Positions 1-7,292 of a stretch of 12,820 bases of DNA are shown here, one piece after another. How positions within the stretch are numbered: position 1 is the stretch's first letter; each line of letters starts with the position of its first letter. The notes below the pieces were generated by a model. That model was not told where the DNA came from, did no database searches, and was given only the letters and a program-made list of their open reading frames with translations. Origin of the DNA: an uncultured Eubacteriales bacterium. Its GTDB lineage: Bacteria; Bacillota; Clostridia; Oscillospirales; Acutalibacteraceae. The translations under genes were made by a program, and so were the position numbers. The DNA is taken from the NCBI GenBank assembly GCA_910580045.1, contig CAJTXF010000069.1, positions 1 to 12,820 on the forward strand, written 5' to 3'.

Positions 1-2
1 AG

Positions 3-689
3 CTTATCAGCGGTCACAGGCGTAAAAAGGCTTGTGAGCTTGCGGGGCTTGAAACGCTGAAATGCGAGGTCAAGGAGCTGACCCGTGACGAAGCGATTAT
101 TGTCATGGTGGAAAGCAATCTCCAACGCTCTGCCATTCTGCCGAGTGAGAAAGCCTTTGCGTATAAGATGCGGCTTGAAGCAATGAACAGGCAAGGACAA
201 AGAAGCGATTTAACTTCCTGCCCAGTGGGCAATAAGTTGACAAGTGCTTCAGAAGTATCAAAAGAGGTAGGCGACAGCGAAAGACAAATTTTCCGCTTTA
301 TCCGCCTAACCGAGCTTGTACCCGAAATCCTGCAAATGGTAGATGAACGCAAGATTGCTTTCCGCCCTGCGGTGGAATTATCCTATCTCACCGAGGGACA
401 GCAGTACACCCTGCTTGAAGCTATGGAGTATAACGACGCTACGCCGTCACTTGCACAGGCTATCAAAATGAAAAAATTCATGCAGGACGGCAAGCTCACG
501 GACGAGGTTATCCAGAGCATCATGAAGGAGGAAAAGCCCAACCAGAAAGAAAAGCCCGCCTTTAAGGACGAGAGGATAACCAAGCTCATACCGAGGTCAG
601 TCCCCAGAGGGCAGGAAACGGATTTCGTTGTCAAGGCGTTGGAGTTCTACAACCGACACCTGCAAAGGCAGCGAAGTCAAGAGAGATAG
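3..689 (+). CDS. ParB/Spo0J-family protein, 5' end outside the window
   Basis: About 228 codons are visible, and the frame is open back to the window edge, so the true start lies upstream. The visible part has the ParB N-terminal domain hallmarks: an SGHRRKKA segment (box like GxRRxxA), then VESNLQR followed by LxPSEKAFA (the NIQR-type box). Next comes a helix-turn-helix region around TSASEVSKEVGDSERQIFRF and the IAFRPAVELSYL segment typical of the ParB central domain. Family knowledge: such proteins bind centromere-like sites on plasmids and conjugative elements, and in this type of element sit near the partition/replication end. The C-terminus is basic (RHLQRQRSQER). The ATG at 105 is internal, because the conserved residues before it are in frame. 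Whether it works in partition or as a regulator cannot be told here. Confidence 0.85.
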   Translation, partial: LISGHRRKKACELAGLETLKCEVKELTRDEAIIVMVESNLQRSAILPSEKAFAYKMRLEAMNRQGQRSDLTSCPVGNKLTSASEVSKEVGDSERQIFRFIRLTELVPEILQMVDERKIAFRPAVELSYLTEGQQYTLLEAMEYNDATPSLAQAIKMKKFMQDGKLTDEVIQSIMKEEKPNQKEKPAFKDERITKLIPRSVPRGQETDFVVKALEFYNRHLQRQRSQER

Positions 690-844
690 CCGCACACCGA
701 GGGCGAGGTATGCCCTTTTGCGGCACAGGCGGATAGCCACATTGTCGCTTTCCCCCTCTCCACACCTCTCCCCCTTGATACTGCCAGTAACTATCCGAGA
801 AAAAGAATATCTGCAAATCCCTGTAAGAGCCGAAATTCCCACCT

Positions 845-873
845 TTGCGGTTTTTAGCGGTTTTCCGTATAAT
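845..873 (+). promoter_or_regulatory. Candidate sigma-A promoter for the lipoprotein gene
   Basis: A perfect -10 box TATAAT lies at 868-873, with a weak -35 TTGCGG at 845-850 and a 17-base spacer. Transcription would start near 880, giving a very short leader before the AAAGGAGGT ribosome site at 882-890. The rest of the 690-899 gap contains a weak AGGGC/GCCCT hairpin (700-716) followed by TTT, possibly a terminator for the ParB gene, and nothing else I can name. Confidence 0.45.
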
Positions 874-899
874 GAAGCCACAAAGGAGGTCGATTGCTT

Positions 900-1688
900 A
901 TGAAAAAACAGATGATTGCAGGAATGATGCTTCTGGTGCTGACGGTAAGCGGATGCTCTGCTGTTTCAACAGCCCCCACAACGATAAATGAGCTTGCAGA
1001 GGAAACCAGAGCAAAAGCCGAAGCGGAAAGCACAGACAGCATTTTATCCTCGGAAAGTATGGAAACGGACGCTCCCGTGGAGAGCAAAACCCCAGAGGAA
1101 ACGGAAAAAACCGAAAGCACGAAAGCTCCCGAACAGTCACAGCCGATTGTGGAGGAAAATGCAAACACCCCAGAGCCTGCGGCGGCAATCCCGCCAAAGG
1201 AGAATGGGCAGTCTGCGGCTTCTGTATCCTCGGAAAGTAAAGAGCCTGCGGCGGAAACAACGCCCGCACCCACGGAGCAGCCACAAGCGGTACAGCAAGA
1301 GCCGCAGGAAACACAACAGCCGATAGCGGAAACCCCGCCGTCCGCACCGCCGCAGCCTACGGCAGCACCCGAAGAAGCCAAGCCGAAAACAGCCTATGAC
1401 TATGAGTTTGACATCGAAGCAATCAAGGCGGACTGCATCGGTATCGGGCAGTCGATGGGGCTTAATCTGGACAGTTCCCTGACCCCAGACAACGCTGCAT
1501 GGTGGAATCCCGTTACGGCATCCCAGAGCAATCAAGGCGAAGCCCTAAAGCAGAGCCTTGAGAGCTATATCACATTCCACACAGCCGCCAACCTCGGCTC
1601 ATACGGAATGGATGAAATCACAGATTTTAACATCTACTGCGAAGCAAGGGGAAACGGCGAATATCTGATATATTTCCTCTTTGCGTAA
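900..1688 (+). CDS. Putative membrane-anchored lipoprotein with long Pro/Glu/Ala/Thr-rich linker
   Basis: 262 residues from the ATG at 900, placed 9 bases after a strong AAAGGAGGT. A TTG two codons earlier is less likely. The N-terminus is a lipoprotein signal: MKK, a hydrophobic run, then the lipobox VSGC with Cys19 as the lipidation site. Residues about 25-165 form a low-complexity linker rich in P, E, A, T, S and Q, with in-frame direct DNA repeats (TATCCTCGGAAAGTA at 1045 and 1225; AGAGCCTGCGGCGG at 1172 and 1241). A folded C-terminal domain of about 95 residues starts near YDYEFDIEAIKADC and ends in EYLIYFLFA. Inference: the linker spans the cell wall and holds the domain outside the membrane. 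I do not recognise the domain. It appears intact, unlike most other genes here. Confidence 0.8.
   Translation: MKKQMIAGMMLLVLTVSGCSAVSTAPTTINELAEETRAKAEAESTDSILSSESMETDAPVESKTPEETEKTESTKAPEQSQPIVEENANTPEPAAAIPPKENGQSAASVSSESKEPAAETTPAPTEQPQAVQQEPQETQQPIAETPPSAPPQPTAAPEEAKPKTAYDYEFDIEAIKADCIGIGQSMGLNLDSSLTPDNAAWWNPVTASQSNQGEALKQSLESYITFHTAANLGSYGMDEITDFNIYCEARGNGEYLIYFLFA
1045..1254 (+). repeat. In-frame direct repeats inside the lipoprotein linker
   Basis: TATCCTCGGAAAGTA occurs at 1045-1059 and 1225-1239 (180 bases apart, 60 codons). AGAGCCTGCGGCGG occurs at 1172-1185 and 1241-1254 (69 bases apart, 23 codons). Both spacings keep the reading frame, which fits growth of the linker by duplication and slippage. 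Confidence 0.7.
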
Positions 1689-1713
1689 CAGCCAAAACCA
1701 AACAACGGGTATG

Positions 1714-1746
1714 TCCCTCTGTTTTAACCGACAGGGGGATTTTTTT
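1714..1746 (+). terminator. Rho-independent terminator after the lipoprotein gene
   Basis: A 9-base stem (TCCCTCTGT at 1714-1722 with ACAGGGGGA at 1731-1739, one G-U pair) with an 8-base loop, followed by seven T. It lies 25 bases after the lipoprotein stop codon. Confidence 0.8.
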
Positions 1747-1781
1747 ATGCCCAAAATCAAGAAAGGACGGTTTTTCAGCCT

Positions 1782-1943
1782 ATGAAAACAAAGTTTAAGT
1801 TAAGCGGCAGGCGTGTCCTGTCCGCCCTGCTCTGCCTGCTGATGGCAGTCACCGCCTTGCCGATGAGTGCCTTTGCATGGACGAGCGAGGAGGGAAAGAG
1901 CTGCACTTTTCGTGATTATCAGCGACACCGACGACACCTTTAA
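1782..1943 (+). pseudogene. Signal-peptide remnant of a secreted surface protein, fused out of frame to virD4
   Basis: The ATG at 1782 begins a 53-codon frame. Its first ~33 residues are a clear Sec signal peptide: basic MKTKFKLSGRR, hydrophobic SALLCLLMAVTALP, and cleavage site MSAFA/W. After about ten more residues (WTSEEGKSC) the frame runs out of phase through virD4 sequence and stops at TAA 1941. Signal peptides of this style often begin large collagen-binding (Cna-B) surface proteins in Clostridia conjugative elements; that assignment is recall, not proof. A deletion has removed the rest of this gene together with the 5' part of virD4. AAAGGA at 1762-1767 is a rather distant ribosome site. 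Confidence 0.65.
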
Positions 1944-2601
1944 CTTTGTCGTGAGTATTCTCTACACACAGCTATTCAACCTCTTGTGCGACAAAGCAGA
2001 TGATGAATACGGCGGGCGGCTTCCCGTCCATGTACGGTGCTTACTTGATGAATTTGCGAATATCGGGCAAATCCCCAAATTTGAGAAACTAATCGCAACC
2101 ATACGGAGCCGGGAAATATCCGCGTCAATCATCTTGCAGAGCCAGTCACAGCTAAAAGCAATCTACAAGGACAACGCCGATACCATAGTCGGCAACTGCG
2201 ACACCACGCTTTTCTTGGGCGGCAAGGAAAAAACGACGCTCAAAGAAATATCGGAGATTTTAGGCAAGGAAACGATAGACAGCTTCAACACGTCCGAAAC
2301 AAGGGGGCGGGAGCTTTCGCATGGGCTGAACTATCAGAAATTGGGAAAGGAGCTCATGACCCCGAACGAGGTGCGTATGCTGGATAATGCCAAGGCCCTG
2401 GTGCTGCTCCGTGGCGAGCTGCCCGTGCTGGATAATAAGTACGACCTTATGAAACACCCTAATCTTTCACTGACCGAGGACGGCGGGGCCGCGCCATATA
2501 TCCACTACCCCGCCTCCCCCTATGCGGTGGAGGACTTGAATTTCCCGTTTACCAGCTTAGACGAAATCGAAATTATAGAAGATATGGAGGAATCTGAATG
2601 A
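1867..2601 (+). pseudogene. VirD4/TraG-type coupling protein, C-terminal fragment
   Basis: From about position 1898 the frame encodes the C-terminal portion of a VirD4-family coupling ATPase, starting at LFVIISDTDDTFNFV. It includes the Walker B region HVRCLLDEFANIG, the segment ILQSQSQLKAIYKD, and GNCDTTLFLGGKEKTTL. The Walker A loop and N-terminal membrane segments expected upstream are absent, replaced by the secreted-protein start. The frame is open from a GTG at 1867 that has no ribosome site and encodes non-homologous residues up to the junction. Family role: the coupling protein delivers the relaxase-DNA complex to the secretion channel. Without Walker A this copy should be inactive. 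Its TGA stop overlaps the next gene's ATG (ATGA at 2598). Confidence 0.85.
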
Positions 2602-2920
2602 AAAAAACACACCTCGGCCCGCAAAATGGGCCATATCCTTTTGGGCCGTGCTGGCCGTGGCTTTTACCGTCCTGGCAGTCCCGGCCTTTGCCGCAGACGG
2701 TGGTGACAGCCCCCTTACCATTGTAAACAACCTGTCCACCTTTATTTTTTCCTGCATCCGCGCCATCGGAATCATTATCCTGGGGTGGGGCATCGTGCAG
2801 GTGGGTATGTCCGTCCAGTCCCACGACGCCAGCCAGCGCACCCAGGGTTTTCTCTGCCTGTTCGGCGGGCTGCTCATTGCCTGTGCCGAGGACATCCTGA
2901 AGCTGATCGGCGTGGTGTAA
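2598..2920 (+). CDS. VirB2/TrbC-like small membrane protein, one-base frameshift in an A run
   Basis: The ATG at 2598 lies 7 bases after GGAGG (2586-2590) and overlaps the virD4 stop, as expected for a coupled gene. Seven A follow. Read as written, the frame is wrong and stops within about 40 codons. With eight A, or a -1 slip on the A7 run, it reads MKKNTPRPAKW, a hydrophobic stretch, the cleavage site VPAFA/ADGG and two transmembrane segments (IFSCIRAIGIIILGWGIVQVG; FLCLFGGLLIACAEDIL). The total is about 107 residues. This layout matches VirB2/TrbC-like pilin subunits (Maff2-like) of Gram-positive type IV secretion systems. The GTG at 2648 would cut the signal peptide in half, and the in-frame CTG at 2594 is only 3 bases from the ribosome site. 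Confidence 0.7.
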
Positions 2921-2946
2921 TGCCATGAGGACAAAAAACAGACGGG

Positions 2947-2975
2947 AAAATGTGTCCCAACTTGGGACGCATTTT
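2947..2975. repeat. Intergenic palindrome, copy 1
   Basis: Two 14-base arms around a central C (2961), with core GTCCCAA-C-TTGGGAC and one G-T pair in the outer arm. The outer arms are AAAATG and CATTTT, so an RNA hairpin would be terminator-like in either direction. It ends 5 bases before the AGGAGG ribosome site of the TrbL-like gene. Confidence 0.9.
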
Positions 2976-2978
2976 CTC

Positions 2979-2989
2979 AAGGAGGTGAT
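2979..2989 (+). promoter_or_regulatory. Ribosome binding site that points to an ATC start
   Basis: AAGGAGGTGAT is an almost complete match to the anti-Shine-Dalgarno sequence. The only ATG near it (2988) gives a five-codon frame ending in TAA. In the frame of the long gene, the codon 9 bases after GGAGG is ATC (2995). Confidence 0.75.
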
Positions 2990-2994
2990 GGCCT

Positions 2995-3834
2995 ATCAGC
3001 GATAACTGGGTCGTACAGAACATACAAAGCGCCCTGGGCGCATGGAACGGCAAGCTGGCTGAGCTCTGGGCGCTTTTGACCCAATCCCCGGAGACTTTCA
3101 AGGGCGGGGATATCTGGAACATCATCACCACCCTGGCCGGGGCCATGCAGGGCATTGGCTATGGGCTGCTGGTGCTTTTCTTTGCCATGGGCGTGTTCCA
3201 GTCTGCGGCGGGCTTTAAGGAGATGCAGAGGCCGGAATTTGCCCTGCGCCACTTCATCCGGTTCGCCGGGGCCAAGGTCGCCGTGGGGTATTCCATGGAC
3301 ATTATGTCCGCCATCTTCAAGATTTGCGGGGGCGTGGTCAGCAATGTCATGGAGAGCATGGGCGGCATGGTCAGCGCCGGAGCGGACCTGCCCACGGAGA
3401 TCGTGGACGCCATAGAGGGGATAGGTTTCTTTGAGTCGATACCCCTCTGGCTGGTGTCCCTGCTTGCAAGCCTGATTATCACCGTCTTATCGTTCATCCT
3501 GATTTTGACCGTGTACAGCCGGTTTTTCCGGCTCTATATGTACACAGCTTTAGCGCCGCTGCCCCTGGCGTCTTTCGCTGGGGAAGGCACTTCCGCCACA
3601 GGAAAAGCCTTTATAAAATCCTACATCGGCGTGTGCTCCGAGGGTATTATCATCGTGCTGGCTTGCCTGATTTATTCAGCCTTTTTATCAAGTTCTACCC
3701 CATCGGTAGACCCCAGCCTGCCCGCCGTCACCATGGCCTGGGAGTACCTGGGGCAGCTTGTGTTTAATATGCTTGTGCTGGTGGGTCTGGTGAAAGGCGC
3801 GGACAGATTAGCAAAAGAAATGTTCGGATTATAA
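2995..3834 (+). CDS. VirB6/TrbL-like polytopic membrane protein, apparent ATC start
   Basis: About 279 residues. Translation from the ATC at 2995 begins (M)SDNWVVQNIQSALGAWNGK, which looks like a genuine N-terminus of this family. The first usual start in frame is a TTG at 3076, which would delete 27 well-formed residues and has no ribosome site. Upstream in frame there is a stop at 2986. The protein has about five to six hydrophobic segments (around residues 44-70, 90-115, 150-178, 208-232, 255-275), with motifs such as LYMYTALAPLPLASFAGEG and the C-terminal KGADRLAKEMFGL. Family role: inner-membrane channel component of the type IV secretion apparatus. It lies between palindrome copies 1 and 2. 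The reading frame is otherwise intact. Confidence 0.8.
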   Translation: MSDNWVVQNIQSALGAWNGKLAELWALLTQSPETFKGGDIWNIITTLAGAMQGIGYGLLVLFFAMGVFQSAAGFKEMQRPEFALRHFIRFAGAKVAVGYSMDIMSAIFKICGGVVSNVMESMGGMVSAGADLPTEIVDAIEGIGFFESIPLWLVSLLASLIITVLSFILILTVYSRFFRLYMYTALAPLPLASFAGEGTSATGKAFIKSYIGVCSEGIIIVLACLIYSAFLSSSTPSVDPSLPAVTMAWEYLGQLVFNMLVLVGLVKGADRLAKEMFGL

Positions 3835-3837
3835 ATA

Positions 3838-3854
3838 TGTCCCAACTTGGGACA
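3838..3854. repeat. Intergenic palindrome, copy 2
   Basis: Eight-base arms TGTCCCAA and TTGGGACA around a central C at 3846. The left arm begins 4 bases after the TrbL-like stop codon, and the right arm ends 7 bases before the GGAG of the PrgI gene. Six A follow on the right, so there is no T run in the direction of transcription. Confidence 0.9.
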
Positions 3855-3858
3855 CAAA

Positions 3859-3865
3859 AAAGGAG
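3859..3865 (+). promoter_or_regulatory. Ribosome binding site that points to an ATA start
   Basis: AAAGGAG with 9 bases to the ATA at 3875. An in-frame TAA at 3869 excludes any start further upstream. Confidence 0.75.
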
Positions 3866-3874
3866 TGGTAATTT

Positions 3875-4219
3875 ATAGAAGTAAAAATCCCCAAAGAAGT
3901 CCGCCGCCACAAGGAGACCATCTTTTTCGGCCTGTCCGTCCGCCAGTTCCTATGCGCGGCCCTGGCCGTGCTGATCGCCGTGGGTATCTACCTGGGGCTG
4001 AACCCCGTTCTCGGCAAGGAAACCGCAAGCTGGCTCTGCATACTCTGCGCAGCTCCGGCAGGAGTGGCAGGTTTTTTCACTTACAACGGTATGACCCTGG
4101 AGCAATTTATCTGGGCCGTTGTTAAGTCTGAAATCCTCTGCGCCGGGAGCAGGCGGTTTGAATCCCACAACCTCCACTACACCCTCATGGGCCGAAAGGA
4201 GTGTGACGATTTTGATTAA
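3875..4219 (+). CDS. prgI: PrgI-family type IV secretion protein, apparent ATA start
   Basis: 114 residues beginning (M)EVKIPKEVRRHKETIFFGLSV, a very characteristic PrgI N-terminus. Two membrane segments follow (about residues 25-45 and 50-72), then YNGMTLEQFIWAVVKSEIL. The codon at the expected first position is ATA. The frame is closed by TAA at 3869 just upstream, and the next usual start is a GTG at 3968 inside the first membrane segment. Family role: a small inner-membrane protein of the Gram-positive conjugation channel, encoded just before virB4, as here. The TAA at 4217-4219 overlaps the start of virB4, suggesting translational coupling. Confidence 0.85.
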   Translation: MEVKIPKEVRRHKETIFFGLSVRQFLCAALAVLIAVGIYLGLNPVLGKETASWLCILCAAPAGVAGFFTYNGMTLEQFIWAVVKSEILCAGSRRFESHNLHYTLMGRKECDDFD

Positions 4220-6541
4220 GTCCCTAATCAGCGCCAATAAGAGCGAGAAGGAGAAATTCATCATCCCCCGCAGCGTCCAGCAGTCTATCCCCATCAAGAA
4301 GATTTACAGCGACGGCATCTGGCAGGTGGGGAGCAAGCACAGCCGCACATGGCGCTTTGCCGATGTGAATTACGCCGCCGCGTCAAACGAGGACAGGCGC
4401 AGCATTTTTCTGTCCTACAGCGCCGTGCTGAACTCCCTACCCACAGACGCCACCGCAAAAATCAACATCATCAACCGGCGGCTGAACCCCGTGGACTTCC
4501 GCCGTTCCGTCCTGATGAAAGAGCAAGGTGACGAGCTGGACAAGTACCGCCAGGAGTACAACGATATCCTCATAGGCAAGGCCGCTGAGAGCAACGACTT
4601 AGTGCAGGAAAAGTACATCACTCTGTCTATCGCCCAGCGGAAAATCGAGGACAGCCGGGCATACTTCCGCCGGGTGGACGGCAACTTGAGCAAGAATTTT
4701 GGACGGCTTGATTCTGGCGCGAGGGCCATTTCCAACTATGAACGCCTGCGGCTTCTCCATGACTTCTTCCGACCCGGCGAGGAACAATACTTCACCTTCG
4801 ACCAAGCCGCCGCCATCCGGTACGGGGTGGACTACAAAGACCTGATCTGCCCGGACGGCCTGCAATTCAAGGCCGGGCATTTTGAGATGGGCGGCAAGTT
4901 TGGCCGGGTGCTTTTTCTCAAGGAGTACGCCAGCTATATTAAGGACGAGATGATTGCCGACCTATCTGACTTTGCCCGGAATCTGGTGATTGCCATTGAT
5001 ATCCTGCCCGTTCCCACGGACGAAGCCGTGAAAGAGATACAACAGCGCATTTTGGGAGTGGAATCGGACATCACCCGCTGGCAGCAGCGGCAGAACTCCA
5101 AGAACAATTTTACCGCCAGCGTCCCCTATGAGCTGGAACAGCTTCGGGCCGAAACGAAAGAATTTCTGGACGATCTCACCGTCCGTGACCAACGGATGAT
5201 GTTTGCCGTCGTGACCCTGGCCCATATTGCCGACACCCTGGAACAGCTTGACGCCGATACAGAAACCCTCCTTGCCATAGGCCGGGAACGCCTTTGCCAA
5301 TTCTCCGTCCTGCGCTACCAGCAGGAGGACGGCTTGAACACGGTTTTGCCCTATGGCCTGCGCCGGGTGAAGGCCCTCCGCACCCTGACAACGGAAAGCA
5401 CCGCCGTCCTTATGCCGTTCCGGGCCCAGGAAATTCAGGACCCGGGCGGGATGTATTATGGCGTCAATGCTGTGTCAAAAAATCTGTTGATCTGCGACCG
5501 CAAGCGCCTGATATCTCCCCACGGATTCTATTTGGGCGTGTCCGGCTCCGGCAAGTCTATGGCAATGAAATCCACTATAACTAATGTTGCACTCGGTACA
5601 AACGATGATATTATCATCATAGATGCAGAAAGAGAGTACGGCCCCCTTGCCCGCGCCCTGGGCGGCGAGGTTGTGGAGATATCACCCCACAGCCCACATC
5701 ACATTTCCCCGCTGGACATGGCTGAGGGGTACGGCGAGGACGAAAACCCCGTTGCGCTCAAGTCCGAGGTTATCACCAGTATTTTGGAGCAGCAGATGGG
5801 CGCAGGACGCATCACCGGCAGCCACAAGTCCATTATAGACCGCTGCACCGCTAATGTCTATAGGCTATTTTTGAAATCTAAAGGTAAAATGCCTGCACCG
5901 CTCTTGACCGACTGGCGCTCCGAAGTGCTGAAACAGACCGAACCAGAGGCCAGAGAAATCGCCCTTGCCGCCGAGCTTATCACCGAGGGCAGCTTGAACG
6001 TGTTCGCCCACGAAACTAACGTGGATATGGACAACCGCCTGGTTGCCATCGACCTGTACGAAATGGGCGAAAGCCTCCGGCCCACGGCCCTGGTCGTTAC
6101 CCTGGAGGCCCATACAAAACCGGGTGGCCGCAAACCGCAGGAAGGGCAAGTACACCTGGGTCTTTATAGACGAAGTGTATTTGTATTTTAAGTATCACTA
6201 TTCTGCCGAAGTGCTATACCGGGCCTGGAAACGCTGGCGTAAATACGGCGCACCTTTGACAGCAGCCACGCAGAATGTGGAGGAATGTTTGCGCTCTGAA
6301 ACGGCTCGGCTCATGTTCGCCAACTCTGAATTTCTGCTGCTTTTTAATCAGGCGGCCACCGACCGGGCAGAGTTAGCCCAGCTTCTCCACCTGTCCGACA
6401 CGCAGATGGGCTACATAGAGAACGCCGAGGCCGGGCATGGGCTTTTGCGCATGGGTGGGGCGCTGGTGCCGTTCGTAAATACAATCCCCCCGCGACACAG
6501 CGCTCTATAAGCTCATGACCACCACACCGGGAGAATCTTAG
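4212..6541 (+). CDS. virB4: VirB4-type conjugation ATPase with two C-run frameshifts
   Basis: About 775 residues when two shifts are repaired, the usual length. The TTG at 4212 (10 bases after AAAGGAG, overlapping the prgI stop) gives (M)IKSLISANKSEKEKFIIP, a typical VirB4 N-terminus. Walker A GVSGSGKS is at about residues 442-449 (5535-5558). Walker B WVFIDE is near residue 650, followed by AATQNVEE and MFANSEFLLLFNQAATDR. Frame 4212-6108 is intact. At 6109-6111 an extra C shifts the frame: LEA joins IQNRVAANRRKGK when one C is removed. At 6486-6491 a run of six C has one too many: removal gives FVNTIPRDTALYKLMTTTPGES and the TAG at 6539-6541. As written, translation stops at 6191 and Walker B is lost. 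Family role: it powers substrate transfer and assembly of the channel. Confidence 0.88.
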
Positions 6542-6571
6542 TGCTGACTTTAGGCAGTTTATTCGATGGAA
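6541..6571 (+). CDS. dcm: C5 cytosine DNA methyltransferase, 5' exon
   Basis: A GTG at 6541 overlaps the virB4 TAG by one base and lies 7 bases after GGGAG (6529-6533). It begins (M)LTLGSLFDG plus the first base of the next codon. This is the start of motif I, the SAM-binding FxGxGG loop of C5 methyltransferases. Joining base 6571 to 9249 creates ATC (Ile) and the continuous sequence SLFDGIGGFPLAARLNGI. That join both completes motif I and fixes the intron ends. The exon is only 31 bases, so gene finders will miss it. Confidence 0.85.
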
Positions 6572-6626
6572 GTGCGTCCCGAATCGCAGTGTAAAACCAG
6601 CGTAGTAGCGAGGACACCACTGTGAA

Positions 6627-6661
6627 CCTGACAGGGGCATTTCATTCGTGTACCCTGTAGG
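6627..6661 (+). ncRNA. Domain I hairpin with candidate EBS1
   Basis: Stem CCT-g-ACAGGG with CCCTGT-AGG (6627-6636 with 6653-6661). The loop contains TTTCAT at 6640-6645. These six bases pair with the last six exon bases, ATGGAA (6566-6571), with one G-U pair, which is what EBS1-IBS1 pairing requires. The location in a hairpin loop of domain I also fits. Confidence 0.5.
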
Positions 6662-7292
6662 TGTTGATACGGCTGGCGGCGGCATGAGAGCCAAATATCT
6701 CATGTATCCGACCGCGACTAATACTCCTGCCGGCTGTCTGGCAACAGGCAGTCGCGAAGCATAGGTGAAGACGGGGACACTGCTGGTGACAGCACACCTC
6801 GGGTTCCGCCGCATATGGATAGAAATTCCTTTCTTGTACGCTTCGTAACGAATGCTGTCCTGCTCCGCAAGGAGGGGATGGAAAAACAGGCTTACCTCAC
6901 GTGATTTTTCCGTGTCATTATGGGGGATGGCGTTATGGCCGCCATAGAGTCCGTGGGAAACGGACCGGGGAGACCCAAGCCTGCGGAGTAAAGAGGAGTC
7001 CTAAGTGCGGCATTAAGGCAGTCGTATTGATATGGGAGAACTGCCCGGCATGGCAAGAAATTTTTGTCATGTAGTAATCGGGGACGGCCTGCACCGAAAG
7101 GGTAGGGCCAGAAAGATTACGCACGGGTAGTCAGCGGGGCCATAGTAGTGAAGATACCGTATCAAGAAATACGGAGGAGCGAAGGGCCTTAGTCTTACTT
7201 TGAACGGCAGAACAATCATTTCTATTCGCCTGATTAGACGCAAGAGACTATTCATTACGGAAATGAGGCCAACCAACCTATGAAAACAACTT

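Noticed and set aside
854..1381. Reverse-strand frames opposite the lipoprotein, rich in Gly/Ser/Cys
   Set aside because: The composition is the mirror of the Pro/Glu/Ala linker, with no start signals.
2988..3005. ATG 2988 as a start after the strong ribosome site
   Set aside because: It gives only five codons before TAA and is out of frame with the TrbL-like gene. A leader peptide cannot be excluded but has no support.
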